Assembly: GCA_963849485.1 (NCBI GenBank)
Contig: CAWKIF010000137.1
Span: 1 to 42,119 of the forward strand
Length of the DNA stretch: 42,119 nucleotides
From: CAVTWJ01 sp963849485
GTDB lineage: Bacteria; Oederibacteriota; Muellerivitia; Muellerivitales; Muellerivitaceae
Reading direction: 5' to 3'
Both the position numbers and the translations under genes were made by a program. Below the pieces are notes generated by a model. That model was given only the letters and a program-made list of their open reading frames with translations, was not told the DNA's origin and did not search any database. This document shows, piece by piece, positions 33,050 through 42,119 of this stretch. The stretch's first letter is position 1, and the number at the start of each line of letters is the position of its first letter.

Positions 33050-34193
33050 TTATCGGTCGACTTCGGGCACGATGAGGTCAAAACTGCCCAAGACCGCCAT
33101 GATATCGGCCACCTTCCATCCCCGGGTCAACTGGTCGAGCAGATAAAGGTTGCTGAAGGAGGCACAGCGGAATTTGGCTTTCCAGGGCTTGGGGGTGCCG
33201 TCTCCCACCAGGTAGATCCCCATCTCTCCCCGGGAGGATTCGGTGCGAACATAACCTTCGCTGGCCGGGGGAGCCTTCAGGATGGGCGGCATCTTGGCCT
33301 CGATCGGGCCGGGTTCGATCTTGTCCAGGCACTGGCGGATGATTTTGACACATTCCCGCAATTCCCTCATGCGGACCTTGTAGCGGCTCCAACAGTCCCC
33401 CGCCGTTTCCAGGCACTCCTTGAACTGGACCTGGTCGTAAAAAAGGTAGGGCTGCTGCTTGCGCACGTCGCAGGAAACCCCCGACCCCCTCAGGGAAGGG
33501 CCGGTGAAGCCGGCAATTGATACCCTGTCTCGGGGGTGACCACCCCCACGCCCCGGGTGCGCTCCAGGAAGATGGGGTTATAGGTCAGCAGATCCTCGTA
33601 TTCGTCTATCTTGGGTTCAAAATAATCGAGGAAAGCCCGGCACTTGTCCGGAAACTCGGGCAGCACGTCGATCATAACCCCGCCGATCCGGATGTAGTTG
33701 TAGGTTAGCCGCTGCCCGCAGGTCATCTCAAACAGGTCGAGGATCCGCTCCCTCTCCCGCAAACCGTAAAGGAAGGGGGTGAGGGCCCCAATATCCCGGC
33801 AAAGGCCCCGAACCAGAGCAGATGGCTCGCGATGCGCTGAAGCTCGCAGAAGATCATCCGTAGCCACTGGGCGCGGGGAGGGGGCTGGATGCCCATTAGT
33901 TTCTCGGCGGCCACAGCGAAGGCGAGGTTGACGGTCATGGCCGAGACGTAATCCACCCGGTCGGTATAGGTGATGCATTGGGGATAGGTGCGGTTCTCGC
34001 AGATCTTCTCGATGGAACGGTGCAGGTAGCCCAAAACGGGCGTGGTCTGCTTCACGGTTTCGCCATCAAGCTTTACGATCAGGCGCAAAACGCCATGGGT
34101 GGCCGGGTGCTGGGGCCCCATATTGACAACGTATTCGTCGGTGCCGGAGGAGGAAACGTCCCCCTTAACTCGGCTTAACAATAAATCCGTCAT
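33050..34193 (-). CDS. nuoD: NADH-quinone oxidoreductase subunit D, two or more frame breaks
   Basis: NuoD is the 49-kDa quinone-site subunit related to NiFe-hydrogenase large subunits. The N-terminus, up to about 33800, has NMGPQHPATHGVLRLIVKLD and GYLHRSIEKICENRTYPQCI. The middle, in a second frame, has LRERERILDLFEMTCGQRLT and YNYIRIGGV. The end, in a third frame, has VRTESSRGEMGIYLVGDGTP and ADIMAVLGSFDLIVPEVDR, the conserved C-terminus. Breaks lie near 33800 and 33515. About 380 residues read through. The start overlaps nuoC by 29 bases. Confidence 0.93.
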
Positions 34194-34645
34194 CGGAAAA
34201 ATCCTTCCTTAAAGGATACTTGGGGTAATCGTCCGGCATCATGATTCGCCGCAAATCGGAATGACCCTCGAAAACGACTCCATAGAGATCGAACACCTCT
34301 CGTTCCAGCCAATTGGCGCTTCTCCAGAGGTTTTCCAGGGTCGGAGCCTGGGGCACGACCCGGCTCACGTCCAATTTGAGGGTGAGCTGGTGACGATGGG
34401 CGTAGGACCAAAGATGGCGAGACCACCGTAATCTTGTTTTCCTTGGGATAATCCACGGCGGTCAGGTTGGACAAATGATCGAAGGCGAATTCCTTTGTTT
34501 CTTTCAGGGCTCGGGCCAGGGCCAGGTAAGCCTCAGGCTTGGCATTGAGGATCGCCTCCCCCTGGGTGGAAAGGGCTACGGAGGCGCAGAGATCCTTGAG
34601 GTCAGCTTCGATCTTGGTTTTTAAATCTTCAGACTTCATTCTCAA
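34165..34645 (-). CDS. nuoC: NADH-quinone oxidoreductase subunit C, one frame break
   Basis: NuoC is the 30-kDa peripheral-arm subunit that binds NuoD. The N-terminal half from 34645 (KSEDLKTKIEADLKDLCASV, LTAVDYPKEN) changes frame at about 34415. The second half has SANWLEREVFDLYGVVFEGH, SDLRRIMMPDDY and PLRKDF, the family signature. About 160 residues read through, normal. It lies 24 bases after the nuoB stop and overlaps nuoD. Confidence 0.92.
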
Positions 34646-34669
34646 AATCCTTCGTCGTTTTTTGCCGGC

Positions 34670-35212
34670 TTAGAGGTTTCGACGTCGGCGGAAAACCGGC
34701 TCGTCGTCGATCTTCTTCTGGATCGCCATCAGGCCGTGGATCAGCGACTCGGGCCGGGGCGGACAGCCGGGAACATATACATCCACCGGGATAAAGGAAT
34801 CGATGCCCTTCACGACGGTATAGGAGTCGTAGTAGTAAGGGCCCCCAGCGATCGTGCAGCTGCCCATCGCGATCACCCAATTGGGTTGGGGCATTTGCTC
34901 GTGGAGCCGTTTGAGTGCGTAACCCATCTTTTCGGTGATAGTGCCGGCCGCGATCAAAAGGTCAGCCTGGCGGGGGGAGGGTCGAAAAACCTCGGCCCCG
35001 AAACGGGCCAGATCATAGCGGCCACCGGCGGTCGCCATCATCTCGATGGCGCAGCAAGCGGTGCCGAATTGGAGAGGCCACAGGGAGTTCTTGCGGGCCC
35101 ACTTGAAAATAAACGCAGTGGCCTTTTCCAGGGTCCAGAGACCCGGAATCTTGCTCTCGTCCTCCAGCAATTGGATCTCTTGAGGGGCCATCCCCGGTAA
35201 AGTCAGTCCCAT
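34670..35212 (-). CDS. nuoB: NADH-quinone oxidoreductase subunit B
   Basis: NuoB holds cluster N2, the last electron carrier before quinone. ATG 35212 begins MGLTLPGMAPQEIQLLEDES; a longer frame to 35431 runs through nuoA and is not real. 180 residues. The four cluster cysteines are visible: the tandem Cys pair in PLQFGTACCAIEMMATAG, one in VIAMGSCTIAGGPYY, and one in VYVPGCPPRPESLIHG. The frame is intact. It overlaps the nuoA end by ten bases. Confidence 0.95.
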   Translation of the reverse strand: MGLTLPGMAPQEIQLLEDESKIPGLWTLEKATAFIFKWARKNSLWPLQFGTACCAIEMMATAGGRYDLARFGAEVFRPSPRQADLLIAAGTITEKMGYALKRLHEQMPQPNWVIAMGSCTIAGGPYYYDSYTVVKGIDSFIPVDVYVPGCPPRPESLIHGLMAIQKKIDDEPVFRRRRNL

Positions 35213-35583
35213 TTCAAAGCCTCCTTCTTCCAGGCATAGGCCAAGCCCACCAGGAGAATCCCGATGAATACTATCATTTCGCCGAAGCCCGTCACCCCCA
35301 GGGGTCGGAAGGAAACGGCCCAGGGATAAAGGAAAACGGTCTCGATGTCGAAAATAACGAAGAGGAGGGCGTAAAGGTAGAAACTGACGTTGAATCGGAT
35401 CCAGGAGGTGCCGTAGGTTTCCACCCCGCACTCGTAGGTATCCACCAGGATGTCTTTTTTGTACTTGTACTGAAGGCCCAACAGCCCGTTCGGACTGAGG
35501 ACCCAGCCCGTCAGGAAAGCCATCCCGATGAAAAAAATGCCCGCCAGAAGAAAAACCAGGACACTACCGTATTGTTCCAGCAT
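35203..35583 (-). CDS. nuoA: NADH-quinone oxidoreductase subunit A
   Basis: NuoA is a three-helix membrane subunit. ATG 35583 begins MLEQYGSVLVFLLAGIFFIG, 126 residues. VDTYECGVETYGTSWIRFNV (the mobile loop with the conserved Cys, at about 47-67) and ALLFVIFDIETVFLYPWA are the signature. GGGGGAG lies 5 bases before the ATG, which excludes the longer frame to 35658. First gene of the operon. The frame is intact. Confidence 0.95.
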   Translation of the reverse strand: MLEQYGSVLVFLLAGIFFIGMAFLTGWVLSPNGLLGLQYKYKKDILVDTYECGVETYGTSWIRFNVSFYLYALLFVIFDIETVFLYPWAVSFRPLGVTGFGEMIVFIGILLVGLAYAWKKEALKWD

Positions 35584-35623
35584 CTGCGCTCCCCCAATCG
35601 CTTCAAGCTGCCAAACAACGTAT

Positions 35624-35652
35624 TCTATACCTTTGCCAGCGGAAAATATCAA
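35624..35652 (-). promoter_or_regulatory. Promoter of the complex I operon
   Basis: On the minus strand, TTGATA (35647-35652) and TATAGA (35624-35629) are separated by exactly 17 bases. The -10 box is 40 bases before the nuoA ATG. It is the only good sigma70 pair seen in the gap after the polyprenyl synthase gene. Confidence 0.75.
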
Positions 35653-35668
35653 GGACAACTCCGATGGA

Positions 35669-36643
35669 CTAGTAGTCCCTTTCCAAAAGGAAATCTGCGA
35701 ACCTGAGTAATTCTGATTTATCCCCCCGGCCGTTAAGCCCCCTCAGGGCGGTCTTGGAGTCCTCTGCGAATTTCCGGGCAACTCCCACGGAATAGGCGAT
35801 TGCGCCGTATTTCTTGATCAAACGGTTTAAAAAAACCAGATCGGCGGAGGTTTTAACCTTCTTCAAAATGCTGTTCTTCAGGCGTGTTTTTTCGGTTGAA
35901 GTGGCGCGGGCCATGCAATGGAGCACCGGCAGGGTCAGCTTTCCTTCCCGTAAATCGCTCATCACGGGTTTACCCACCCGGTTCGCCTTGCCGACATAAT
36001 CCAAAGTATCGTCGATGATTTGGAAGGCCATACCGACCCCCATCCCAAAGCGGTAGAGGCTGTCGACCGTAGTCTTATCGGCCCCCAAGAGCATGGCCGA
36101 GGATTGGCAACTCGCGGCCAAGAGACAGGCCGTTTTCTCTCGAACCACCTTAAAGTATTGTTCTTGGGTTAATCCCACGTTGAACCGATGGAAGGTCTCA
36201 GAAATCTCGCCCCGGCAGATGGTATTGGTAGTATCCGCCAAGGTCCCCAGCACATTCTTGGGGAGGTGTTTAGCCATGAGATAAAAGGAGGAGGCGAAGA
36301 CATAATCGCCCATCAGGACGGAGATTTCGTTTCCCCACTTAAAATTGAGTGTCTTTTGTTTTCGCCGAATGGCGGAATTATCTATGATATCGTCGTGCAC
36401 TAAAGTGGCCACGTGGATCATTTCCAGAGCGGCCCCCAGGAAAAGAGTTTCTTCCTTCACCTTCCCGCAATACCTGGCCGAGAGAATGGCCAATGCGGGC
36501 CGGGCCCTTTTACCCGCCGTTTGGGCGAGATAATCCACCATTTGTTGGATGAAAATATTATCCGTCTTGAGGGATTCGGCGATGACTTGCTCGACCCGAT
36601 CCAAGTCTTTCTGGATGGGATGGGTTAGTTGCTTAAGGTCCAC
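35669..36643 (-). CDS. Trans-isoprenyl (polyprenyl) diphosphate synthase
   Basis: The 324-residue enzyme adds isopentenyl units to an allylic diphosphate. LVHDDIIDNSAIRRKQKTLN has the first Asp-rich motif DDxxD followed by the usual basic segment, and FQIIDDTLDYVGKANRVGKP the second. YLAQTAGKRARPALAILSAR is the typical opening. Chain length is not certain; the residues before the first motif (EMIHVATLVHDD) are small, which fits long-chain enzymes such as those making quinone side chains. GTG 36643 starts it. Lying next to the complex I operon supports a quinone role. Confidence 0.9.
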   Translation of the reverse strand: MDLKQLTHPIQKDLDRVEQVIAESLKTDNIFIQQMVDYLAQTAGKRARPALAILSARYCGKVKEETLFLGAALEMIHVATLVHDDIIDNSAIRRKQKTLNFKWGNEISVLMGDYVFASSFYLMAKHLPKNVLGTLADTTNTICRGEISETFHRFNVGLTQEQYFKVVREKTACLLAASCQSSAMLLGADKTTVDSLYRFGMGVGMAFQIIDDTLDYVGKANRVGKPVMSDLREGKLTLPVLHCMARATSTEKTRLKNSILKKVKTSADLVFLNRLIKKYGAIAYSVGVARKFAEDSKTALRGLNGRGDKSELLRFADFLLERDY

Positions 36644-36655
36644 GAACGCTCGCTT

Positions 36656-36683
36656 AAAAAAATTGAGCCGCCGTAAAGGCGGC
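36656..36683 (-). terminator. Intrinsic terminator of the Crp/Fnr-family gene
   Basis: On the minus strand, GCCGCC and GGCGGC pair around TTTAC (36667-36683), followed four bases on by seven T (36656-36662). It separates the regulator from the polyprenyl synthase. Confidence 0.75.
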
Positions 36684-36754
36684 GATGCATTAAACCTTGA
36701 GCGGGACCTTAATTCAAGGTTTCTAAGGCAGGGTCCGCCGGGAAAGTTGAAGCT

Positions 36755-37414
36755 CTATTCCCCGAATTGTTCCTTCATCTCCAGGAATTTTATGAACTGC
36801 TCCAAACTTGCCAAGCTGTTTACTTGGATGGCTTCCCCGTTGAGGGTGATGACCCTAGCTTTTTGCAAACGTTCCACAACCTCACGGGTTTTTGGCATTT
36901 CCAAACCGCACATCTTGCTTAATTCGCTGATCGTGAAATTGATATTCATGTTGATAACACCGCCAGGCCCCTCCTCACCGTGTTTGTGAACCACGAGCAG
37001 GATGGTATTGGCCACGAGTCGGTTCGCGTCCTTGATCATTAAATTGGCAATCTGCTGGTTGGCTTCGCGAAGGCGGGCCGTTAAGTTTTTGAGGATTTTT
37101 TTGACTATTTTAGGGTTGGTCTGCATATGCATCTCAAAAACTTCCTCGTCCAGGGCGATGAGTCGTGAGGCTTCCAGGGAAACCGCGTTGGCTGAGCGGA
37201 CATCCTTATCTATGACGGCCATTTCCCCAAAAAAATCGCCGGGGCCGAGGATCACCAGTGTTTTCTCCACCCCATCTTTCAGTTGTTTGGTGATCTTGAC
37301 CTTCCCTGATTGAATGATAAACATTTCATTTCCGACATCTCCCTCGCGGAAAATGATATCCCCGGGGGTATAGGAACGGCCACAACGCTCGAAAATTTCT
37401 TGTTCAGTACTCAT
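36755..37414 (-). CDS. Crp/Fnr-family transcription regulator
   Basis: The 219-residue protein has a cyclic-nucleotide-binding-like domain (residues 10-125) and a C-terminal winged helix. YTPGDIIFREGDVGNEMFII, then GPGDFFGEMAVIDKDVRSAN and a Leu-rich helix make up the first. In a cAMP site the phosphate pocket reads F-G-E-x-x-x-x-x-x-x-R-S/A; here FGEMAVIDKDVRSAN keeps this. The DNA-binding helix region is TISELSKMCGLEMPKTREVV. There is no Cys cluster of the Fnr type. ATG 37414 follows AAGGTGG. Confidence 0.9.
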   Translation of the reverse strand: MSTEQEIFERCGRSYTPGDIIFREGDVGNEMFIIQSGKVKITKQLKDGVEKTLVILGPGDFFGEMAVIDKDVRSANAVSLEASRLIALDEEVFEMHMQTNPKIVKKILKNLTARLREANQQIANLMIKDANRLVANTILLVVHKHGEEGPGGVINMNINFTISELSKMCGLEMPKTREVVERLQKARVITLNGEAIQVNSLASLEQFIKFLEMKEQFGE

Positions 37415-37448
37415 GGGTTCCACCTTTTCCGTCAGCTAAGACGTTGGG

Positions 37449-37476
37449 ATTTTAACAAACGAACGACCCCTGTCAA
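37449..37476 (-). promoter_or_regulatory. Promoter of the Crp/Fnr-family gene
   Basis: On the minus strand a perfect TTGACA (37471-37476) and TAAAAT (37449-37454) are 16 bases apart, 34 bases before the ATG. Confidence 0.8.
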
Positions 37477-37655
37477 GGAAAGGCGGGGTTCTACCCTTTT
37501 TTCTCATGTTAAACCCGAGAATTGGACCATTTGAACAGGTATCCAGCTTTCAGCCCATTCAAGCCTGGTTCGTTTTCCTAAACTGGCGTGATATATTGCA
37601 TTTTTAAGTTTCCATCCGGCACCAAAGCGGTTCGGACAGCTCGAAGAAGAATGAA

Positions 37656-38615
37656 TTAGAAGTAAAAATCCAGGGCGAAATGATGGTTCGATCCCAGAAT
37701 CCCTTGGTTCGTCCAAGCGTAATCCAGCCCCACATAGTTCTTGAAAGCCGGGATCTTGACCCCCGCCCCGAGGAACATGCCCGCCAAGCCCCCCACCCCT
37801 AGCTGATTCTGGTCAATGGTTCCCTGGAACTCATACCCAAACCGTCCCACGAGAGTATCCTGATACCAATACTCTCCCCCGAAATTGAGCATAATGGCGT
37901 TGTCATTGGGAAAGTTCATGTCGTAGGCCAAGGTGAAATCATCATTAAACAAACGATAGGCCAAACCCAACTTCAAATTGATGGGAAGGGGATCCGATTG
38001 AGTAGCAAATTTCATTCCCCATCCCAGGTTTTGGAGATCCATGCCTGCTGAAAGATGGGGTATGGGGGTTTTGTATAACAAGCCAAGGTCAAAAGCGATA
38101 TCGGATGCGCTACTTTCGGAGCCAAGGGACTTGGAGATGTATTTGGCGACTATACCCAGATCCATGTAATAGCTGAGGCGGTAGGCCCCCGCCAAATCCA
38201 CGTCAAAGTAGGTTTCACCCACTGTCTGCCCAGGGATCACATTTCCATTTCCGTCAATGGCTTGGTCGTTTCCCGTCCCGAGAATCTTCGCAGCTAAACC
38301 AAGGGCGGCATCGTTTCCCACTTTGGTTCCCAGGGCCAAATAACTGTACTGAACGGTTTCAATATAAAGGTCGTATTGGGCCGTAAAATGGGTCCCCCCC
38401 AACTGCATCAGGCCCGCTGGATTCCAATAGATAGCATTGGCGTCATTGGCAACGGCGCAAAACGCTTCGCCCATTGCGATCGCTCGGGGCCCCACCGGGA
38501 TTTTTAATTCAACAGCCCCGGTAGTCCCAGGCCCGTTTTGAGCGAATAGGGATTGGGAAATACATAAAAACAATACCGAAAAAAGCTGGAAAGCTCTGCA
38601 AAGGTTTCTTTTCAA
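37656..38615 (-). CDS. PorV/PorQ-like outer-membrane protein
   Basis: The 319-residue protein has a signal peptide (KRNLCRAFQLFSVLFLCISQ, then SLFAQ). PVGPRAIAMGEAFCAVANDA with NAIYWNPAGL (residues 42-70) is the PorV/PorQ (UPF0164) signature, found also in FadL-like transporters. The remaining 240 residues alternate as beta strands to a C-terminal HHFALDFYF, an outer-membrane barrel ending in aromatic F. In Bacteroidota, PorV is part of type IX secretion; members outside that group are of unknown role. I take TTG 38615 as the start (AAAGGAG nine bases upstream), not the frame start at 38672. Confidence 0.82.
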   Translation of the reverse strand: MKRNLCRAFQLFSVLFLCISQSLFAQNGPGTTGAVELKIPVGPRAIAMGEAFCAVANDANAIYWNPAGLMQLGGTHFTAQYDLYIETVQYSYLALGTKVGNDAALGLAAKILGTGNDQAIDGNGNVIPGQTVGETYFDVDLAGAYRLSYYMDLGIVAKYISKSLGSESSASDIAFDLGLLYKTPIPHLSAGMDLQNLGWGMKFATQSDPLPINLKLGLAYRLFNDDFTLAYDMNFPNDNAIMLNFGGEYWYQDTLVGRFGYEFQGTIDQNQLGVGGLAGMFLGAGVKIPAFKNYVGLDYAWTNQGILGSNHHFALDFYF

Positions 38616-38642
38616 GAACTTGTACTCCTTTATTAGATAAAA

Positions 38643-38672
38643 ATTATATCCTTTCCAAGAAATACCCGTCAA
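38643..38672 (-). promoter_or_regulatory. Promoter of the PorV-like gene
   Basis: On the minus strand TTGACG (38667-38672) and a perfect TATAAT (38643-38648) are 18 bases apart. The box pair overlaps the uvrA stop codon and fits the TTG start at 38615. Confidence 0.75.
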
Positions 38673-41547
38673 TGCGGATTTCCCGCTCCACCGCCTACCG
38701 GAACGGGTTTTCGGAGGCGTTTTTCGTCCTTTCGGATCTTTTCGGCCAAATAACGGCCGGTATGGGACAGTCGATTTTCCATAACCTCGGAGACCGTACC
38801 CTCCGCCACCAGCTGCCCACCTTCTTCGCCCCCTTCCGGCCCGAGATCAATAATATGATCCGCTGTCTTAATCACATCCAGATTATGCTCGATGACGATA
38901 ACCGTGTTTCCGGCTTTCACCAGTTGGCGGAGAACATGGATTAAATGATCCACATCCGCGAAATGGAGCCCGGTGGTGGGTTCGTCCAAGATGTAAAGGG
39001 TGCGCCCGGTCGCGCGCTTGCCCAATTCGGTCGAAAGCTTCACTCTTTGGGCCTCGCCGCCAGATAGGGTCGTGGCGGGCTGGCCCAATTGGAGGTAACC
39101 CAGCCCCACATCCCGCAATGTTTCCAACACCTTTCGGAGTTTGGGGATGGCGGAAAAAAATTCAACCGCTTCCAGAATACTCATCTGGAGGACTTCAGCG
39201 ATATTTTTTCCTTTGTACTGGATTTCGAGCGTTTCCCGGTTGTACCTTTTTCCCTTACAAACCTCGCAGGGCACATAAACATCCGGGAGAAAATGCATTT
39301 CGATCTTAAGGACCCCATCCCCCTCGCAGGCCTCGCACCGCCCCCCTTTGACATTGAAGCTAAAACGTCCTTCCTTATATCCCCGAGCCCTTGACTCGGG
39401 CAAATGGGCGAAAAGGTCCCGGATATGGGTGAAGAGGCCCGTATAGGTGGCAGGATTGGAACGGGGCGTGCGGCCAATAGGAGACTGGTCGATTTCGATG
39501 ACCTTGTCCACAGCTTCGAAACCCTCCAGGGATTCATATCCCTCCGGCTTCTTCCTGAGACGGTAAAGATGATGCATTAGGGCTGGGTAAAGTGTTTCCA
39601 TCACGAGGGTACTTTTTCCAGAACCGGATACACCCGTTACGGCCAACAATACCCCCAGTGGAAACCGGAGGGTGAGATTCTTCAAGTTGTTACGATGGGC
39701 GCCCTTTAAAACCAATTGTTTTTCTTGGTTCAGGGTGGGATTTAAGTTGGGCTCAATAGACCGACGTCCCGAAAGATAGGCTCCCGTCAATGACCGGGGA
39801 GTTTTAAGGATCTGGTTCAAATCTCCAAACGCAACGACTTCCCCGCCCTCCCGGCCCGCGCCGACCCCCATATCGATGATGTAATCAGCCGCCTCGATGG
39901 TATCCTCATCGTGCTCCACGACAATCACCGTGTTACCGATATCCCTCAAATGGTTGAGGGTCGCGAGAAGCCTGGCGTTATCCCTTTGATGAAGTCCGAT
40001 TGAAGGCTCATCGAGAATATAAAGAACGCCGACAAGGGCACTCCCAATCTGGGTGGCCAAGTGGATCCTCTGGGCCTCCCCGCCGGAAAGGGAGGCGGTC
40101 ATGCGATCTAGCGTCAAGTAATCCAGTCCAACGTTTTTCAGGAAGCCCAGCCTTGATTGGAGTTCTTTAAGGATTTGTCCAGCTATCACTCCTTCCCGCC
40201 GATCCAAGGTGAGGGACTCAAAAAAGGCGAGCGATTGCCGGACAGAGAGGCGGGTAAGCTCCACGATATTCCTGTCCCGCACTGTCACGGCCAGGCTTTC
40301 AGGCTTTAAGCGGGTTCCCTGGCACGCCCGGCAGGGCTTGCTAACCAGATATTTCTCGATGTCCTCCCGGATGGAATCCGAATCCGATTCCCGGAACCGT
40401 CTTTCCAAGTTGGGAAGAACGCCCTCATAGGGACCTGAAAATTTCTGCCGGTAGGTCCCCTTCATAATTCTGAATTCGATCTCCTCGTCGCAGCCGAATA
40501 GGATCGCCTTTTGAACCGGGAGGGGAAGTTTCTTGAAGGGTTGGTCCATGGAAACTTTAAAGTGCTGACAAACCCCTTGGACGAGATTTTGAAAATAAAG
40601 GGCTTTGGGCGTGCTATAGGGCTCAATCGCGCCTTGGGCGATGGAAAGTTCGGGATCCAAAACCAAGTCCTCGTCCGCTTCCATTTTGTACCCCATCCCG
40701 GTGCAAGCGGCGCAGGCCCCATGGGGATTATTAAAGGAAAAGTTGCGGGGAGCAGGCTCCTCGAGGCTGATTCCACAGTGGACACAGGCAAAACGTTCCG
40801 AAAACAAATGCTCCTTTTCCTCCTTACCGCTTCCTTCCAAAATCTTGACGATCCCCTCTCCCATTTTCAGAGCGGTTTCAAGAGAATCGGCCAGGCGTTT
40901 TTTGAGATCTTCCTTCAATACCAATCGGTCGATCACTACCTCAATGTCGTGTTTTTTGTTCTTTTCAAGTGGAATTTCATCTTCCAAATCCCTGATGACC
41001 CCGTCCACCCGAACACGGACGAAACCATCCTTCCGGATCTGATCGAATATTTTCCGATATTCTCCTTTCCGACTGGATATGAGCGGTGCCAACAGGTGCA
41101 GTTTGGTGCCCGGACGCATGGCGAGGACCAGATCGACCATTTGCTGGACCGTTTGCCGACTGATGGGTTTGCTGCATCGGGGGCAATGGGGTAGGCCAAT
41201 TCTCGCGAAAAGAAGTCTCAAATAATCGTAAATTTCGGTAGTGGTGGCCACGGTGGAACGAGGATTCTTGCTTCCGGCCTTTTGCTGGATGGCCACCGCC
41301 GGGGAAAGACCCTCAATCAGATCCACATCGGGTTTTTCCATCAAGCCCAAGAACTGCCGTCGTATGACGAAAGGGATTCGACATAACGCCTTTGACCTTC
41401 AGCATAGAGGGTGTCAAAAGCAAGAGAGGATTTTCCGGAACCCGACACGCCCGTCAATACCACCAAACGGTCCCGGGGCATTTCCACGTCGATGTTTTTA
41501 AGGTTATGTTCCCGAGCTCCGCGCACCCGAATCGTGTCTCTTTTCAT
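38669..41547 (-). CDS. uvrA: Excinuclease ABC subunit A, one frame break
   Basis: UvrA recognises DNA damage in nucleotide excision repair. The first 60 residues (RVRGAREHNLKNIDVEMPRD and the Walker A GVSGSGKSSLAFDTLYAEGQ) lie in one frame, from ATG 41547. A break at about 41360 (family members read S-Y-A-R-Q-F-L-G) moves to the main frame, which runs to 38669. That part has two ABC signatures (LSGGEAQR twice), the second Walker A GVSGSGKSTLVMETLYPALM, and the zinc motif CEACEGDGVLKIEM followed by CEVCKGKRYNRETL. About 959 residues, normal. Single-base error is the likely cause of the break. Confidence 0.95.
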
Positions 41548-41640
41548 TTACCAACCCTTCCTCGTCTGTCCCAGGCCGGGCCTGGGCAAAAGGAAACTAT
41601 CCGACGTAGCGGTTATATTTTCAAGCGTTTCAGGGAAAGT

Positions 41641-42119
41641 TTACTGGAATTGGGTGGCGGCCCCGGTCAAGCCCTCGTTCCGGATGCCGTTGATTTGCTG
41701 CAATTGAGCGTTTGAAACGGAGATGGGTCTCCCCGGAAAAGCCTTGAGATTGAGGGTAAACATGAGCTGTTCCCCCGTGTTGGGGTCATCGGTATAGGTG
41801 ATTTGGGCCTCCCAATCGTGGAGATCCCGGTAAAGGCTGATACTGCGGGATTCGAACTTGGCGTTGGTGACATCGTAGCTTTCCAGCATGGCAATCCGGT
41901 AATTGGTAAAAAGGGCATAATCCACTTCTCCAGCAATTTCAAAGGTGGGTGGTTGACCCATGGTCACAAAACCGGTAGGGGAAACATTGGGATCCACGAA
42001 ATTACCCGACAGCTGAATCTCCAAAGGTCATTCTTACTTTTCAAGTCCAATACTGAGTTCACGTCTTTCAAGGCATTGGCATTCACGGAATAATCAAAGA
42101 TCGCGAGATAATCGTAAAG
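41641..42119 (-). CDS. LptD-like outer-membrane protein, C-terminal part only (cut at window edge)
   Basis: The C-terminal frame runs from about 42020 to the stop at 41641 (YALFTNYRIAMLESYDVTNA, ESRSISLYRDLHDWEAQITY, then TLNLKAFPGRPISVSN). The pattern S-x-x-x-Y-R-D-L-H-x-W-E is what the last strands of LptD/OstA barrels look like. An open frame at the right edge (YDYLAIFDYSVNANALKDVN, then SVLDLKSKND) continues it after a break at about 42020. The start lies beyond the window. LptD places LPS in the outer leaflet. The gene runs into uvrA with 93 bases between them; a perfect palindrome CCCAGGC/GCCTGGG at 41570-41586 lies in the gap. Confidence 0.6.

Noticed and set aside
35213..35431. Longer NuoB starting at 35431
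   Set aside because: The extra 73 codons are antiparallel-free but out of frame over nuoA and are Arg/Pro-rich. The ATG at 35212 fits family length.
1..42119. tRNA or rRNA genes
   Set aside because: I looked for tRNA arms (GGTTCGA-type loops with CCA ends) and rRNA core sequences and saw none; a covariance search would be needed to exclude degenerate ones.

Overview
The window reads as a chromosome fragment of an uncultured Gram-negative (diderm) bacterium with a fairly GC-rich backbone. The outer-membrane inference rests on a PorV/PorQ-like barrel protein, an LptD-like barrel end at the right edge, several lipobox proteins and secreted proteins. I do not assign a phylum. At least twenty single-base frame breaks, many in homopolymers and in genes that are normally essential (hemA, hemC, nuoC/D/H/I/J/L, uvrA), point to a base-call-limited assembly such as uncorrected long reads. 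Broken frames in housekeeping genes are therefore annotated as whole genes with the break position given.

Left part, 1-8670 and 12138-14601: an accessory region built like a gene-cassette array. Small, unrelated, mostly plus-strand genes each end a few bases before a 28-base imperfect palindrome whose conserved left half is TGTCCACGACGGGGACC. I count 13 copies plus three decayed candidates, all in one orientation; two copies are a 53-base long form. Cargo includes an aminoglycoside/lincosamide-type nucleotidyltransferase, three GNAT acetyltransferases, a MetF-like protein, a cupin, a DUF3303-like protein, a polyferredoxin of NapH type, MazF/RHH and ParE/Phd toxin-antitoxin pairs, a lipoprotein and two RibD-C/DHFR-like reductases. 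This is typical integron-style cargo, but the repeat lacks attC core boxes and no integrase is in view. Two copies of a 139-bp non-autonomous element flanked by TTAA sit in the region; one interrupts the cupin gene exactly.

Between the two cassette blocks (8784-11973) lies a minus-strand group of envelope genes: a small secreted protein, an LRR lipoprotein, a small membrane protein and a DUF4403-like lipoprotein. From 14676 to 19556 come a DUF4393-like protein, a Trp/Tyr-rich secreted protein on the plus strand, a glycoside-hydrolase-like protein and a small secreted protein.

19666-25119 (minus) is a heme/siroheme operon: ccsA/hemX-like, hemA, hemC, an AT-rich L,D-transpeptidase gene inserted with an extragenic palindrome, then a cobA-hemD fusion. 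25472-35583 (minus) is an 11-gene complex I operon, nuoABCDHIJKLMN, without nuoEFG, with a good sigma70 promoter in front and a terminator behind. A polyprenyl diphosphate synthase (probably quinone side chain), a Crp/Fnr regulator, a PorV-like protein, uvrA and the end of an LptD-like gene complete the right side. The heme, quinone and complex I genes together describe a membrane respiratory chain; the electron donor to complex I is not encoded here.
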